Assembly: GCA_964200185.2 (NCBI GenBank)
Contig: CAXNAD020000221.1
Span: 1-24,233, forward strand
Length of the DNA: 24,233 bases
Direction: 5' to 3'
Origin: Choristocarpus tenellus KU-1152
Taxonomy: Eukaryota > Phaeophyceae
Shown piece after piece: positions 21,301 through 24,233 of this stretch. Under the pieces are notes generated by a model. The model saw only the letters and a program-made list of their open reading frames with translations, searched no databases and was not told where the DNA came from. The translations under genes and the position numbers were made by a program. Position 1 is the stretch's first letter; each line of letters starts with the position of its first letter.

Positions 21301-24085
21301 AAATGTGACCCTCAATAAGGAGGCTTTTTTCAATACGTGCCACGAGGTTGTATGTGAGGATGATGAAATGAGTGATTAGAAATAGGTTTGATTGTGACAC
21401 AATGAGAAAAAATACTTGAGGAGGAGTTACCAATGAAATTTACTCATATACCTGGTCGACTGGATCCAAAGTTCCTTCAGCATATCCATCATTGAGGCGA
21501 AGACACTTGTATGCACTGAATGCAGCTGGTCGGTTAAACTCGTCATAGAGATATCTGCCAGTTGAGTGGAGTAAAAAATATGAAACTATGGATGGCAGCA
21601 TATGCCACATTTCTGAGGAGAGAGAGAAAAGAGACCAGGAGAGGAACAAATTCTCCAAGTACAAATTGTGTGGGGTACTGGAGCTTTCTAAGAAGGCTAT
21701 GAAAAAATCTGCACATTGATGTTCCACTAGTTTTATCATATTGCCTGAGAACATAGCTGTATCAAAATAGTGTGGGAAATGATCAAACTCGAAAAATACG
21801 CTTCATATATCCCGTCTCTAGCAACAAATGATGCTATGGTCAAGTACTTGCAACAAAACTCACTCAAGCTTAGGAACACCATTGACGTTGACCACAGGAT
21901 CAAAGGGCTTTGGTAAATCCTCCTGACCACATGGGGTGGTCAATGCTTCAACAGAGCACACTAGACCTGTTGGACACAATAGACATTCGCCAGCCTCCCT
22001 GAAAGGAAAATGAAAGATTCCTTGTTGTGGTTAGCTGATGTATAGTAAATTTGCATTGATTGTTATAAATGCTGATTGTTATAAATGTTGATTGTTATAA
22101 ATGTTGGATGAAACAATCAGATCTCATGAAGATACAAACAAAATAATTAATGGATGATAGGAAATGGCTCACTTCGAACCTTCAAAAGTCTCGTGTTGTG
22201 AATGAACACACCTGAGTTCCCAATTCTTTGACCATGTCCCCTGTGGGCATGTACCACAAGGAGTGCCGTCTTCATCTAGAATGGATCGATATGTACCGGG
22301 AGGGCATATATCCGCAACATATGTACCATCCTCGGCACATGTTGTCCCAGGGGGACAGGGATAGCACTCTTCTGACTGATATTATCATCCATTTGAAGTA
22401 AGTAGGGAGAGAAAGGGGAAAGAAAAGTTGATCCACGAGATTGAGTTTGATACCATCAAACTCTACAAGTCAAGCAATAGGACACTACTGAGATTGACAC
22501 CTAATCTAGACATATCTAGGGCTGAGAAATCCCAGCGCGTAAGAGTGGCATGTGTGACACTGGGGTCAGTCATATTGCTCACCTCAATTGTTGGGGCATA
22601 GTACCCAGGAAGGCATGCAGAGGCAGCAACTGTCCCTTCCAAGTCACTGAAATAGCCCTTGGGACTTGGAATTGGCACTGATGTACCCATCGGGCAATAA
22701 AACCCCTTTGGGCATAGCCCCATTCCCCTAGGGCTTGTGCTATTGGATAATGCAAACGGTATCGTAATAGAGTGTAAGATGTGGAGAAAGAGACCAGCTG
22801 TAAGGCGGTGGACCAGCTAGAATTCTTGAAATCATGGAATAGAAGCAATGTTTCATACTAGGCAAGTTCACATAATCAGCTTTAGCTGTAGAAGAAATTT
22901 TGGGGAGGTAATCTTCTACAGCAGTAAGAAGCATAGCAGCACGTACTCATAGTAAGTGTGTGGGGATCGGAACAATATGGTTCTATGGGAAAAATGATCT
23001 GATCAAGAGCAACATGCCACTTGATCCGACCATAAGCACATGTCATCCCATGCACCTGGCCGCTTCACAGAAGAAGCCAGCAGGGCACTGCTGGGCGTAG
23101 AAATAGTTCCCTGTAACAACTTCTGAGCTCCCTACACCCCCCAGGCAATAGGATCCTGGGGAGCATGGGTATGGTCGAAGTGTTGTGTCATTCCGGAAGA
23201 TTTCTGAGGTCAAGGTACCTGTCGGGCAGTAGAAACCTGCACAGAAAAGGGATGGAAATTATTAGAATTCCAAAATAGAGTTACTTCAAAGTAAGGAATG
23301 CATCTTTTACAAAATGACACAACTCTTGGATACTGTTCCTTGGACATTGAACAAAGTCGACTAGATAGGTCAACTAGATAAGTTCTACTTCTAGTTTCTT
23401 TGATGCAAATGTTGCATTTGTACTGACTTACGACCTTGGCTAGCTAGAATTCTGGACTCATTTGTTGTGAATTTGACCTACCTCAACATTGATATGGCAA
23501 AATACTCTTGTGACATGGAGGTATGTGATTGAGAATGTGATATATTTATTGGATGGATCGCTCTTTGACCCAGAATAATACACAGGGGTCTCCAAAAATC
23601 AGTTGCTATTCCTTCCCTGCACACTAAGGGTTGCTCTGCTTTTAACATTCTACTAAGCTGATCTCACCACTAGGACAACGCAGGTTTGGAGATGTCAAAC
23701 CCTCTCTGCTGCACACCATGCCAGAGGGACAGATGGCAGGGTCTATGCGCCCAAAGCCTGAGCAAATATATCCTCGGGGGCAGCTTGTGCAGGCTTCCTG
23801 TGCCACCATCGAATTGAAAGTCCCGGGAGGACACGGCATTGGATCCCAGTGACCATTGTGAGGACAGTACGTTCCAATTGGACATGCAAGGCGCACACCA
23901 TATGGGCAATAGAATCCAACTGGGCACTCTCCTACCCCGTTCGGTTCTGAGCTCCCCTCTGGGCAGAACATACTCTGTGATTGTGAGACCACGGAGGGAA
24001 CAAAAAGGAGTGGACTGAGAAGCCAGGTCGCTACATGTATTGGTGAAGGGCTCAAAGTACCTGGGAGGGGGTGGTGGCTGTTCAT
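313..24085 (-). CDS. Giant cysteine-rich multi-pass membrane protein, 37 exons traced, 3' end outside window
   Basis: One minus-strand gene fills the window. Thirty-seven exons found by reading frame, splice sites and phase join to 5904 coding bases (1968 codons) with no internal stop. Order: signal peptide (residues about 14-36); GCC2/GCC3-like Cys-rich repeats such as CPVGFYCPYG, CPIGTYCP and CPPGTF (about 37-340); mixed ectodomain with further Cys clusters at about 480-660 and 1050-1250 and many N-glycosylation sequons; a multi-pass membrane domain from about 1677, with four or five helices visible. Almost all exons end in AG or GG before the donor; 25 of 37 exon ends are phase 0, 3 are phase 1 and 9 are phase 2. 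The multi-span C-terminus continues past position 1. Role is unknown: the architecture suggests a surface or ciliary membrane receptor-like protein. Gene and frame are seen directly; family and role are inference. Least certain points are the first exon start and the exon 22/23 junction. Confidence 0.93.
391..1071 (-). other. Intron 36 (681 bases)
   Basis: A GC-AG intron holding the 530-583 tandem repeat; otherwise featureless. Confidence 0.75.
530..583. repeat. Short tandem repeat, unit about 16 bp
   Basis: Three to four units of CTAATGCAACTCTAAC with substitutions, in intron 36. Confidence 0.85.
1072..1188 (-). CDS. Exon 36: hydrophobic segment, GC donor
   Basis: Acceptor CCGTATTCAG, phase 0. 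Encodes MVMDLIMEGLLREHLLVSP, LLVSIGITEALVTMG and ADDFK. The donor is AAG|GCAAGT, a GC-AG intron with otherwise consensus bases. Confidence 0.89.
1384..1640 (+). repeat. Family B inverted-repeat element, copy B1
   Basis: 257 bp. Ends GAATCAAAGTATCTCAGAGG and, reversed, GAGCGAAAGCATTTTAGAGG. TTA directly flanks both sides. It abuts the exon 35 donor. Confidence 0.9.
1645..1815 (-). CDS. Exon 35: membrane segment 4 and start of the next
   Basis: Acceptor CCTCTCCTGCAG, donor CAG|GTAAGA, phase 0 to 0, 57 codons. Encodes NQWKRAHLLWGGIIIQCFLL, CIWEFSYSSTF and YVYQFIVGFKIAQ. The donor is finished by element B1. Confidence 0.92.
1816..2350 (-). other. Intron 34 (535 bases)
   Basis: No repeat recognised. 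Exons 34 and 35 meet in phase 0, but a small charged-linker exon could be hidden here. Confidence 0.65.
2351..2552 (-). CDS. Exon 34: membrane segment 3
   Basis: Acceptor AATCTTGTAG, donor GAG|GTAGAC, phase 2 to 0. Encodes WQDNLVLTSDRVLQYRTGR, a hydrophobic stretch IGVCLAAAMLYLSITSVELF, then a charged tail WSKEEAALREANLAKD ending YDDEE. Confidence 0.9.
2840..3097 (-). CDS. Exon 33: membrane segments 1 (end) and 2
   Basis: Acceptor CTATTCCACCAG, donor GG|GTGGGT, phase 2 to 2. Continues the helix with ILAVTEAAIVWGINRF, then a basic loop LTKLRRPPPF, then a second hydrophobic helix IILALVPAISTVVFIWLWFG, then SILNFEGIAG. Confidence 0.91.
3098..3645 (-). other. Intron 32 (548 bases)
   Basis: More than half of it is element C1. 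Confidence 0.78.
3143..3436. repeat. Family C inverted-repeat element, copy C1
   Basis: About 294 bp with near-matching ends: AAGTAAACGAGAGGTACCC on the left and, reversed, AAAGTAAACAAGAGGTACCC on the right. Contains an internal duplicated GATGAAGTACTAAGTTTGA. It lies in intron 32. Confidence 0.84.
3646..3797 (-). CDS. Exon 32: juxtamembrane region and start of first membrane segment
   Basis: Acceptor CCTTGAAAAG is poor but phase-consistent. Donor GG|GTGAGT, phase 0 to 2. Encodes GIEPCEVDYNGDLKDYGF, LTWLDLLNSFEFDS and MVYMVFFTAVG; the last is the first half of a hydrophobic helix finished in exon 33. Confidence 0.88.
3798..4307 (-). other. Intron 31 (510 bases)
   Basis: Holds the 14-bp hairpin at 4235-4272; nothing else seen. 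Confidence 0.72.
4235..4272. repeat. Perfect 14-bp inverted repeat (hairpin)
   Basis: CTCTAGGTCCAGGT and its exact complement, separated by 10 bases, in intron 31 about 36 bases after the exon 31 donor. Confidence 0.95.
4308..4448 (-). CDS. Exon 31: ectodomain
   Basis: Acceptor TCTCTATGCAG, donor CAG|GTTAGG, phase 0 to 0, 47 codons. Encodes LTINYYQRQRGTKRMVDMYF, then CTTIPPMDYGGNAVLLENF. Confidence 0.91.
4449..5029 (-). other. Intron 30 (581 bases)
   Basis: Nearly half of it is element B2; no exon seen in the rest. Confidence 0.78.
4619..4880 (-). repeat. Family B inverted-repeat element, copy B2
   Basis: 262 bp, opposite orientation to B1. Ends GAATGAAAGTATCTTAGGG and, reversed, GAGCCAAAGTATCTTAGAGG; TATC on both flanks. 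It lies in intron 30. Confidence 0.9.
5030..5116 (-). CDS. Exon 30: ectodomain
   Basis: Acceptor CATTTTTACAG, donor AAG|GTACTG, phase 0 to 0, 29 codons. Encodes NLIGTYLFVPVEVSEENPGA and ends TKPQHVK. Confidence 0.9.
5117..6048 (-). other. Intron 29 (932 bases)
   Basis: No repeat family member, tandem array or convincing exon was seen. Confidence 0.7.
6049..6181 (-). CDS. Exon 29: ectodomain, atypical donor
   Basis: Acceptor AATTTACCAG. Donor GAG|GTCTGA, phase 2 to 0. Encodes WFQAPAGTTIFHVTKNPIEP, EEFEESYNRNGELLTRWG and RSSTLE. Confidence 0.88.
6427..6547. repeat. 11-bp minisatellite, about 11 copies
   Basis: Unit TGAAGATAGTC with recurring variants (GACAGTC, TGGAGATAG). The variants recur in a three- to five-unit order, suggesting higher-order duplication. 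It fills about a quarter of intron 28. Confidence 0.95.
6639..6838 (-). CDS. Exon 28: ectodomain
   Basis: Acceptor AAAATTTTCCAG, donor TAG|GTAACC, phase 0 to 2. Encodes IPYERTEAINQWTSVGK, FADTCEVQLTSQDRYDENG and RGIYLDCTFEEDIKNPSSK. Confidence 0.91.
6949..7000. repeat. Pentanucleotide AATAC repeat
   Basis: About ten imperfect ATACA units in intron 27, upstream (gene sense) of exon 28. Confidence 0.92.
7244..7421 (+). repeat. Family A inverted-repeat element, copy A2 (reference copy)
   Basis: 178 bp. Ends GGCTCAAAGCATC and, reversed, GGCTCAAAGTATA; G-rich at both ends, with TGTCCATT subterminal on the left. It is flanked by a possible TTG direct repeat. Non-coding and MITE-like; lies in intron 27. 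Confidence 0.88.
7551..7620 (-). repeat. Family B partial copy B4
   Basis: Only about 70 bp is present: AAATCGCAACATTG through CCCAAATGGATGCG to CTAAGATACTTTGGCTC, matching the right end of B2. It is a truncated element 130 bp past A2. Confidence 0.8.
7811..7922. repeat. 15-bp minisatellite, about 7 copies
   Basis: Unit TTGAAAGTTTATTGG with small losses. In intron 27. Confidence 0.94.
7942..7963. repeat. 9-bp inverted repeat
   Basis: AGTTTGACT, four-base loop, AGTCAAACT, between the 15-bp minisatellite and C2 in intron 27. Confidence 0.85.
7971..8202. repeat. Family C element, copy C2 (degenerate left end)
   Basis: The right end TGGGTATCTCTCGTTTACTT matches C1. The left end is weak (GTACTCAGG, then a T-rich run). 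A second partial right end, ATCTCTCGTTTACTTTG, follows at 8225-8241. Confidence 0.65.
8448..8687 (-). CDS. Exon 27: ectodomain
   Basis: Acceptor TTCTTTTATAG, donor CGG|GTGAGG, phase 0 to 0, 80 codons. Encodes AYFNGENATIPDYDSILERS, ASWWLSGDPAGENSF and SCAGYGNHMSFAKLVETHPD; one NAT sequon. Long open frame with strong composition. Confidence 0.92.
8688..9407 (-). other. Intron 26 (720 bases)
   Basis: Holds the TTAGGG-type run and nothing else that I can support. Confidence 0.7.
8985..9001. repeat. Interstitial TTAGGG-type run
   Basis: TTAGGG twice followed by TTAG, in intron 26. Shorter one- to two-unit runs occur at 3405, 4632 and 9975. Too short to be a telomere. Confidence 0.8.
9408..9488 (-). 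CDS. Exon 26: 27-codon ectodomain exon
   Basis: Acceptor TCCATCAATCAG. Donor AAG|GTAAGG, phase 0 to 0. Encodes VLIDRAYNINVADPDYYTKY and ends RYLKQK. An earlier GTACCT donor exists at 9422, but its phase gives a stop in exon 27. Confidence 0.86.
9735..9815 (-). CDS. Exon 25: 27-codon ectodomain exon
   Basis: Acceptor GTCTATTACAG, donor AAG|GTAAGT (consensus), phase 0 to 0. Encodes LPFNLPAQWLRVAGSLPSE and ends KTFEDK. Confidence 0.87.
10030..10267 (-). CDS. Exon 24: ectodomain, GC donor
   Basis: Acceptor CGCAAAG after a pyrimidine-rich tract, phase 2. Encodes YPDTKHNLLSISITALKEVE, LELLHGSYYSDFDDLLEDVG and PSRNSFLFLLDKGNFDELQ. The 3' end is CAG|GCAAGA, a GC-AG intron; exon 25 continues in phase 0. 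Confidence 0.88.
10268..10974 (-). other. Intron 23 (707 bases)
   Basis: Holds the 14-bp hairpin at 10395-10433. The long plus-strand open frame across it has no coding features that I can name. Confidence 0.7.
10395..10433. repeat. Perfect 14-bp inverted repeat (hairpin)
   Basis: AAAAATATGTGTGC and its exact complement around an 11-base loop, in intron 23. Confidence 0.95.
10975..11227 (-). CDS. Exon 23: third Cys cluster, uncertain 5' end
   Basis: The 3' half is clear: INYLPVGNLVTYP, NFYCPPGEVYQSTQGCCQC and LPPFFSDVS, then donor AGAGG|GTGAGT (phase 2). The start at GGTAGGACAG|CAAGTG is the only acceptor I find that fits the exon 22 phase, but it has a weak pyrimidine tract and a TAG only six bases upstream. 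Confidence 0.76.
11228..12384 (-). other. Intron 22 (1157 bases)
   Basis: Holds B3. A short minus-strand open stretch around 11700-11770 after GGGTGCAG does not fit the required phase. A missed small exon is possible here because both flanking splice sites are weak. Confidence 0.6.
11431..11688 (+). repeat. Family B inverted-repeat element, copy B3
   Basis: 258 bp. Starts GAGCCAAAGCATTTAGG and shares AATCCAATGTTGCGATTTGA and AGGAAGTGTCAATAT with B1. It is flanked by ACCA on both sides and lies in intron 22. Confidence 0.86.
12385..12530 (-). CDS. Exon 22: acidic ectodomain segment, uncertain 3' end
   Basis: Acceptor CTATTCTTCAG, phase 2. Encodes YRCRQIPFFCDDIDWPVLEW and FLFNENGEAEDGATQETSS. 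I end it at GAAG|GTTGAC (phase 1), just before an in-frame TGA. An earlier donor, AATG|GTGAAG, has the same phase and would remove the acidic tail. Confidence 0.78.
12749..12880 (-). CDS. Exon 21: ectodomain
   Basis: I chose acceptor CCTCATTCAG|TGTGTCG because the more downstream CTTCAG would put a stop in frame. Donor TG|GTAAGG, phase 2 to 2. Encodes LQIEAYESCLETHTLSTCYD, INGTMVDCTSASAWDSM and MPDW. Confidence 0.86.
13052..13203 (-). CDS. Exon 20: ectodomain with CxxC
   Basis: Acceptor TGTTGCTGCAG, donor AAG|GTAGAC, phase 0 to 2. Encodes VAVITLDTSSL, an NMT sequon, YQLAVYLDCKPCPTQYQC and PPICTSP. The acceptor phase matches exon 19 across a 2.4 kb intron. Confidence 0.9.
13846..14022 (-). 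repeat. Family A inverted-repeat element, copy A3
   Basis: 177 bp, opposite orientation to A2 in the window. Ends GAATCAAAGCATCTGGGG and CCCCCAGAGACTTTGGG. It lies in intron 19. Confidence 0.88.
14128..14439 (-). other. Possible alternative last exon, or captured gene fragment, in intron 19
   Basis: After an acceptor-like TGTGATGTAG there is an open frame of 103 codons and a stop. It would join exon 19 in phase 0. It has coding-like composition: ALCEFVAYHHTLSNIEVKD, YVLDAGSYYLGCEPL and AKLYLYWHDLSDTPAT. I do not recognise a domain. It could be a truncating alternative exon, a fragment of another gene, or chance. Confidence 0.4.
15566..15721 (-). CDS. Exon 19: ectodomain
   Basis: Acceptor TAACATTGCAG, donor GAG|GTATGT, phase 0 to 0, 52 codons. 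Encodes SILRRLNSIPERYM, then NYTNRFNNGTEFTELTGRDD and GTMRLESLE; sequons NYT and NGT. It is followed by the longest intron. Confidence 0.91.
15802..15852. repeat. 17-bp tandem repeat, 3 copies
   Basis: Unit GGTTTGAGCTATCCTT, nearly perfect, in intron 18 just upstream (gene sense) of exon 19. Confidence 0.93.
15868..16004 (-). CDS. Exon 18: ectodomain with Cys
   Basis: Acceptor ATCCCTCACAG, donor GAG|GTACCC, phase 1 to 0. Encodes RLEELVWLDSDG, then MCECERLLKCPNGTVSS and NIFDCE. Confidence 0.89.
16353..16467 (-). CDS. Exon 17: ectodomain, atypical donor
   Basis: Acceptor CGAGGGCAG. Donor is GGAG|GTTTGA, phase 0 to 1. Encodes VEVEYKTQYEDRVSGTRDA and ends LYQAVRYIEEFG. The unusual donor is supported because only this cut joins exon 18 in frame. 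Confidence 0.88.
16724..16846 (-). CDS. Exon 16: glycosylated ectodomain
   Basis: Acceptor GTTATGCCAG, donor GAG|GTATGT, phase 0 to 0, 41 codons. Encodes LPSITKYTNGVLELNLTAGL and QNRNFTSYGDLKAE; sequons NLT and NFT. Confidence 0.91.
16962..17171 (-). CDS. Exon 15: glycosylated ectodomain
   Basis: Acceptor CCACTCTAG, donor GAG|GTAAGC, phase 0 to 0, 70 codons. Encodes VYVIAGVYRLWKCSGS, then DFWFERRHLENKNCSFLD and an NLTD sequon. Confidence 0.92.
17752..18080 (+). other. Antisense open stretch inside intron 14
   Basis: A plus-strand open frame (continuing to 18279) follows an acceptor-like AAATTTTGCAG. Its first half looks coding: DLVGAYKRIDEATGTRRHF, FEVDRGFTAILELVDMAKKN and KNAERFEARM. Past 18082 it runs into element C3. 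It may be a decayed gene or transposon fragment; no start, partner exon or family is recognised. Confidence 0.3.
18082..18311. repeat. Family C element, copy C3
   Basis: Left AAACAAGAGGTACC and right GGGTACCTCTCGTTCATTTT are the C-family ends; the internal TTTCTATGGAT is also in C1. It lies 45 bases downstream of the exon 14 donor. Confidence 0.75.
18356..18667 (-). CDS. Exon 14: ectodomain, largest internal exon
   Basis: Acceptor TTATTCTTCAG, donor CAG|GTCAGT, phase 0 to 0, 104 codons. Begins DARLVSAHDLRCLKG, contains LRYATRWLTELDAPN and ends EREECDCVNQ. No recognised domain. Confidence 0.92.
18811..18957 (-). CDS. Exon 13: last unit of second Cys cluster
   Basis: Acceptor TCGGTGACAG, phase 0. 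Encodes ECYEDYFCPAGTADP and, later, EMKELNYLGDD. I place the end at GAT|GTGAGG because the frame then meets exon 14 in phase. The frame stays open for about 90 more bases to a TAG at 18718, so a longer form cannot be excluded. Confidence 0.85.
19107..19181 (-). CDS. Exon 12: 25-codon small exon, Cys cluster
   Basis: Acceptor CATTTTTAG, donor CAG|GTACAG, phase 0 to 0. Encodes GQFTRLCPAGFVCMDGTG and ends QAYRQ, a typical CPAGFxC unit. Confidence 0.87.
19599..19652 (-). CDS. Exon 11: 18-codon small exon, Cys cluster
   Basis: Acceptor CTTGTCACAG, donor GAG|GTGAAG, phase 0 to 0. Encodes GYVCDFGTTPDPNLESPE. It is the smallest exon and would be missed by ORF-length filters; the Cys motif and matching phases support it. 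Confidence 0.82.
19846..19959 (-). CDS. Exon 10: second Cys cluster
   Basis: Acceptor TGCCTCCAG, donor GAG|GTAAGT (consensus), phase 0 to 0, 38 codons. Encodes ADIICDTDES and ACPEGYVCEEAS, returning to the CP-x-G-x-x-C motif. Confidence 0.91.
20120..20251 (-). CDS. Exon 9: ectodomain
   Basis: Acceptor CCCATCATAG, donor GAG|GTGAGG, phase 0 to 0, 44 codons. Encodes LMSNKSKDVIYDMDTVV and ends SDSWYPGTCE. Confidence 0.9.
20458..20516. repeat. 20-bp tandem repeat, 3 copies
   Basis: Unit GTACTGAATCTTACTACACA with single changes, in intron 8. Confidence 0.92.
20593..20772 (-). CDS. Exon 8: ectodomain
   Basis: Acceptor ATATTATCAG, donor CAG|GTAAAG, phase 0 to 0, 60 codons. Tyr- and Gly-rich start (VYQRMRDYYGPQYD), middle NNYIGFWGKGSLYIDLP, end FNCTPGFQ. 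Confidence 0.92.
21026..21166 (-). CDS. Exon 7: ectodomain
   Basis: Acceptor CACGACCCAG, donor AAG|GTATGT, phase 0 to 0, 47 codons. Encodes VYFFGELIPPYIDILGRGA and ends KCYRNQQRYGSK. Confidence 0.91.
21452..21554 (-). CDS. Exon 6: ectodomain
   Basis: Acceptor CAACTGGCAG, donor CAG|GTATAT, phase 2 to 0. Encodes YLYDEFNRPAAFSAYKC and ends EGTLDPVDQ. No named motif. Confidence 0.9.
21864..21998 (-). CDS. Exon 5: end of first Cys-rich region
   Basis: Acceptor TTTCCTTTCAG, donor GA|GTGAGT, phase 2 to 2. Encodes EAGECLLCPTGLVCSVEA followed by the less Cys-rich PFDPVVNVNGVPKLE, so the Cys-rich repeats give way here to the next domain. Confidence 0.91.
22058..22107. repeat. 17-bp tandem repeat, 3 copies
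   Basis: Unit GATTGTTATAAATGTT, in intron 4. Confidence 0.92.
22212..22375 (-). CDS. Exon 4: Cys-rich repeat
   Basis: Acceptor AATATCAG, donor AG|GTGTGT, phase 0 to 2. Encodes EECYPCPPGTTCAEDG, ADICPPGTYRS and CGTCPQGTWSKNWEL: the densest Cys-Pro-Gly repeat in the protein. Confidence 0.92.
22583..22727 (-). CDS. Exon 3: Cys-rich repeat
   Basis: Acceptor CAAGCCCTAG, donor GAG|GTGAGC, phase 2 to phase 0. Encodes MGLCPKGFYCPMGTSVP and, later, SACLPGYYAPTIE, again GCC2/GCC3-like. Confidence 0.92.
23056..23236 (-). CDS. Exon 2: Cys-rich repeat
   Basis: Acceptor TTTTCTGTGCAG, donor GTGCAT, enters phase 1 and leaves phase 2. Encodes FYCPTGTLTSE, an NDTT glycosylation sequon, CSPGSYCLGG and CPAGFFCEAA, continuing the CP-x-G-x-(Y/F)-C pattern of exon 1. 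Confidence 0.92.
23237..23667 (-). other. Intron 1 (431 bases)
   Basis: No repeat or exon seen. The other introns above 300 bases not listed separately (2, 5, 11 and 17) are likewise empty apart from the usual splice sites. Confidence 0.7.
23668..24085 (-). CDS. Exon 1: signal peptide and first GCC2/GCC3-like repeats
   Basis: Opens at an ATG whose first bases lie inside repeat element A4. A hydrophobic stretch (VATWLLSPLLFVPSVVS) looks like a signal peptide, followed by MFCPEGSSEPNG and successive Cys motifs CPVGFYCPYG, CPIGTYCPHNG, CPPGTF, CPRGYICSGFG and CPSGMVCS. The donor is GTGAGAT, leaving phase 1. The coding end is certain. The start is less so: an acceptor-like CCTCCCAG|GTACTTTG also sits in the element, so the first exon could lie beyond 24233. 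Confidence 0.85.
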
Positions 24086-24219
24086 CTTTGGGTCAATTTT
24101 TTCTTATCGCGATTTTTGTTTTATTTGGTTGCATACGTCGGATGGATAATGTAAATGCACTTTCCCGATTTTGCCCCAAATGGACACCCTGGTGTAGAAC
24201 CCCCCCCCCCCCCCCCCCA
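24049..24219 (-). repeat. Family A inverted-repeat element, copy A4, spanning the predicted start codon
   Basis: About 171 bp from GGCTCAAAGTACCTGGG to a run of 19 C. Same internal motifs as A1-A3 (TAATGTAAATGCACTT, CCCCAAATGGACACC). The exon 1 ATG at 24085 lies inside it. Confidence 0.87.
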
Positions 24220-24233
24220 CATTCCTGCTAGGA

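Noticed and set aside
313-24085. ABCG-type transporter with a Cys-rich N-terminus
   Set aside because: No Walker A, signature or Walker B motif appears in the exons read; the helices have no nucleotide-binding domain before them.

Overview
The window is eukaryotic nuclear DNA. It contains no rRNA, tRNA, CRISPR array or bacterial-type operon. Almost all of the coding signal belongs to one very large, intron-rich gene on the minus strand. I traced 37 consecutive coding exons by hand, from a start codon near 24085 down to position 313. They join in frame with no internal stop under the standard code and give 5904 coding bases (1968 codons). The gene continues beyond position 1, so its C-terminus is missing. 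The host looks like an intron-rich protist or alga; the sequence does not let me place it more precisely.

The predicted protein has a signal peptide (about residues 14-36) and then a cysteine-rich part of repeated CP-x-G-x-(Y/F)-x-C units like the GCC2/GCC3 (ephrin-receptor-like) class (about 37-340). A long ectodomain with more Cys clusters and many N-x-S/T sites follows (about 340-1675). The C-terminal part is a multi-pass membrane region starting near residue 1677, with four or five hydrophobic segments visible before the window ends. It reads as a giant type I-oriented, multi-span surface or ciliary-type membrane protein. I do not recognise a named orthologue.

The 36 complete introns range from 115 to 2362 bases and carry the rest of the story. 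Two related families of short inverted-repeat elements (A, about 178 bp with poly-G/C tracts; B, about 260 bp) share terminal motifs (CAAAGYATCT) and a subterminal motif (TCCATTTGGGG). Their signals suggest MITEs moved by one transposase. A third family (C, about 230-295 bp) has GTAAACRAGAGGTACC ends. Copies of A touch both edges of the window. One A copy contains the predicted start codon, and one B copy lies so close to a splice donor that it forms part of it. Several minisatellites, two strong hairpins and an interstitial TTAGGG run also lie in introns.

Layout: 24219-24049 element A4 and start codon; 24085-18811 exons 1-13 (Cys-rich region); 18667-12385 exons 14-22 (glycosylated ectodomain, large introns with C3, an antisense open stretch, A3 and a possible alternative last exon); 11227-4308 exons 23-31 (rest of ectodomain; A2, B4, B3, B2, C2 and minisatellites in introns); 3797-313 exons 32-37 (membrane domain; C1 and B1 in introns); 1-312 intron with A1.
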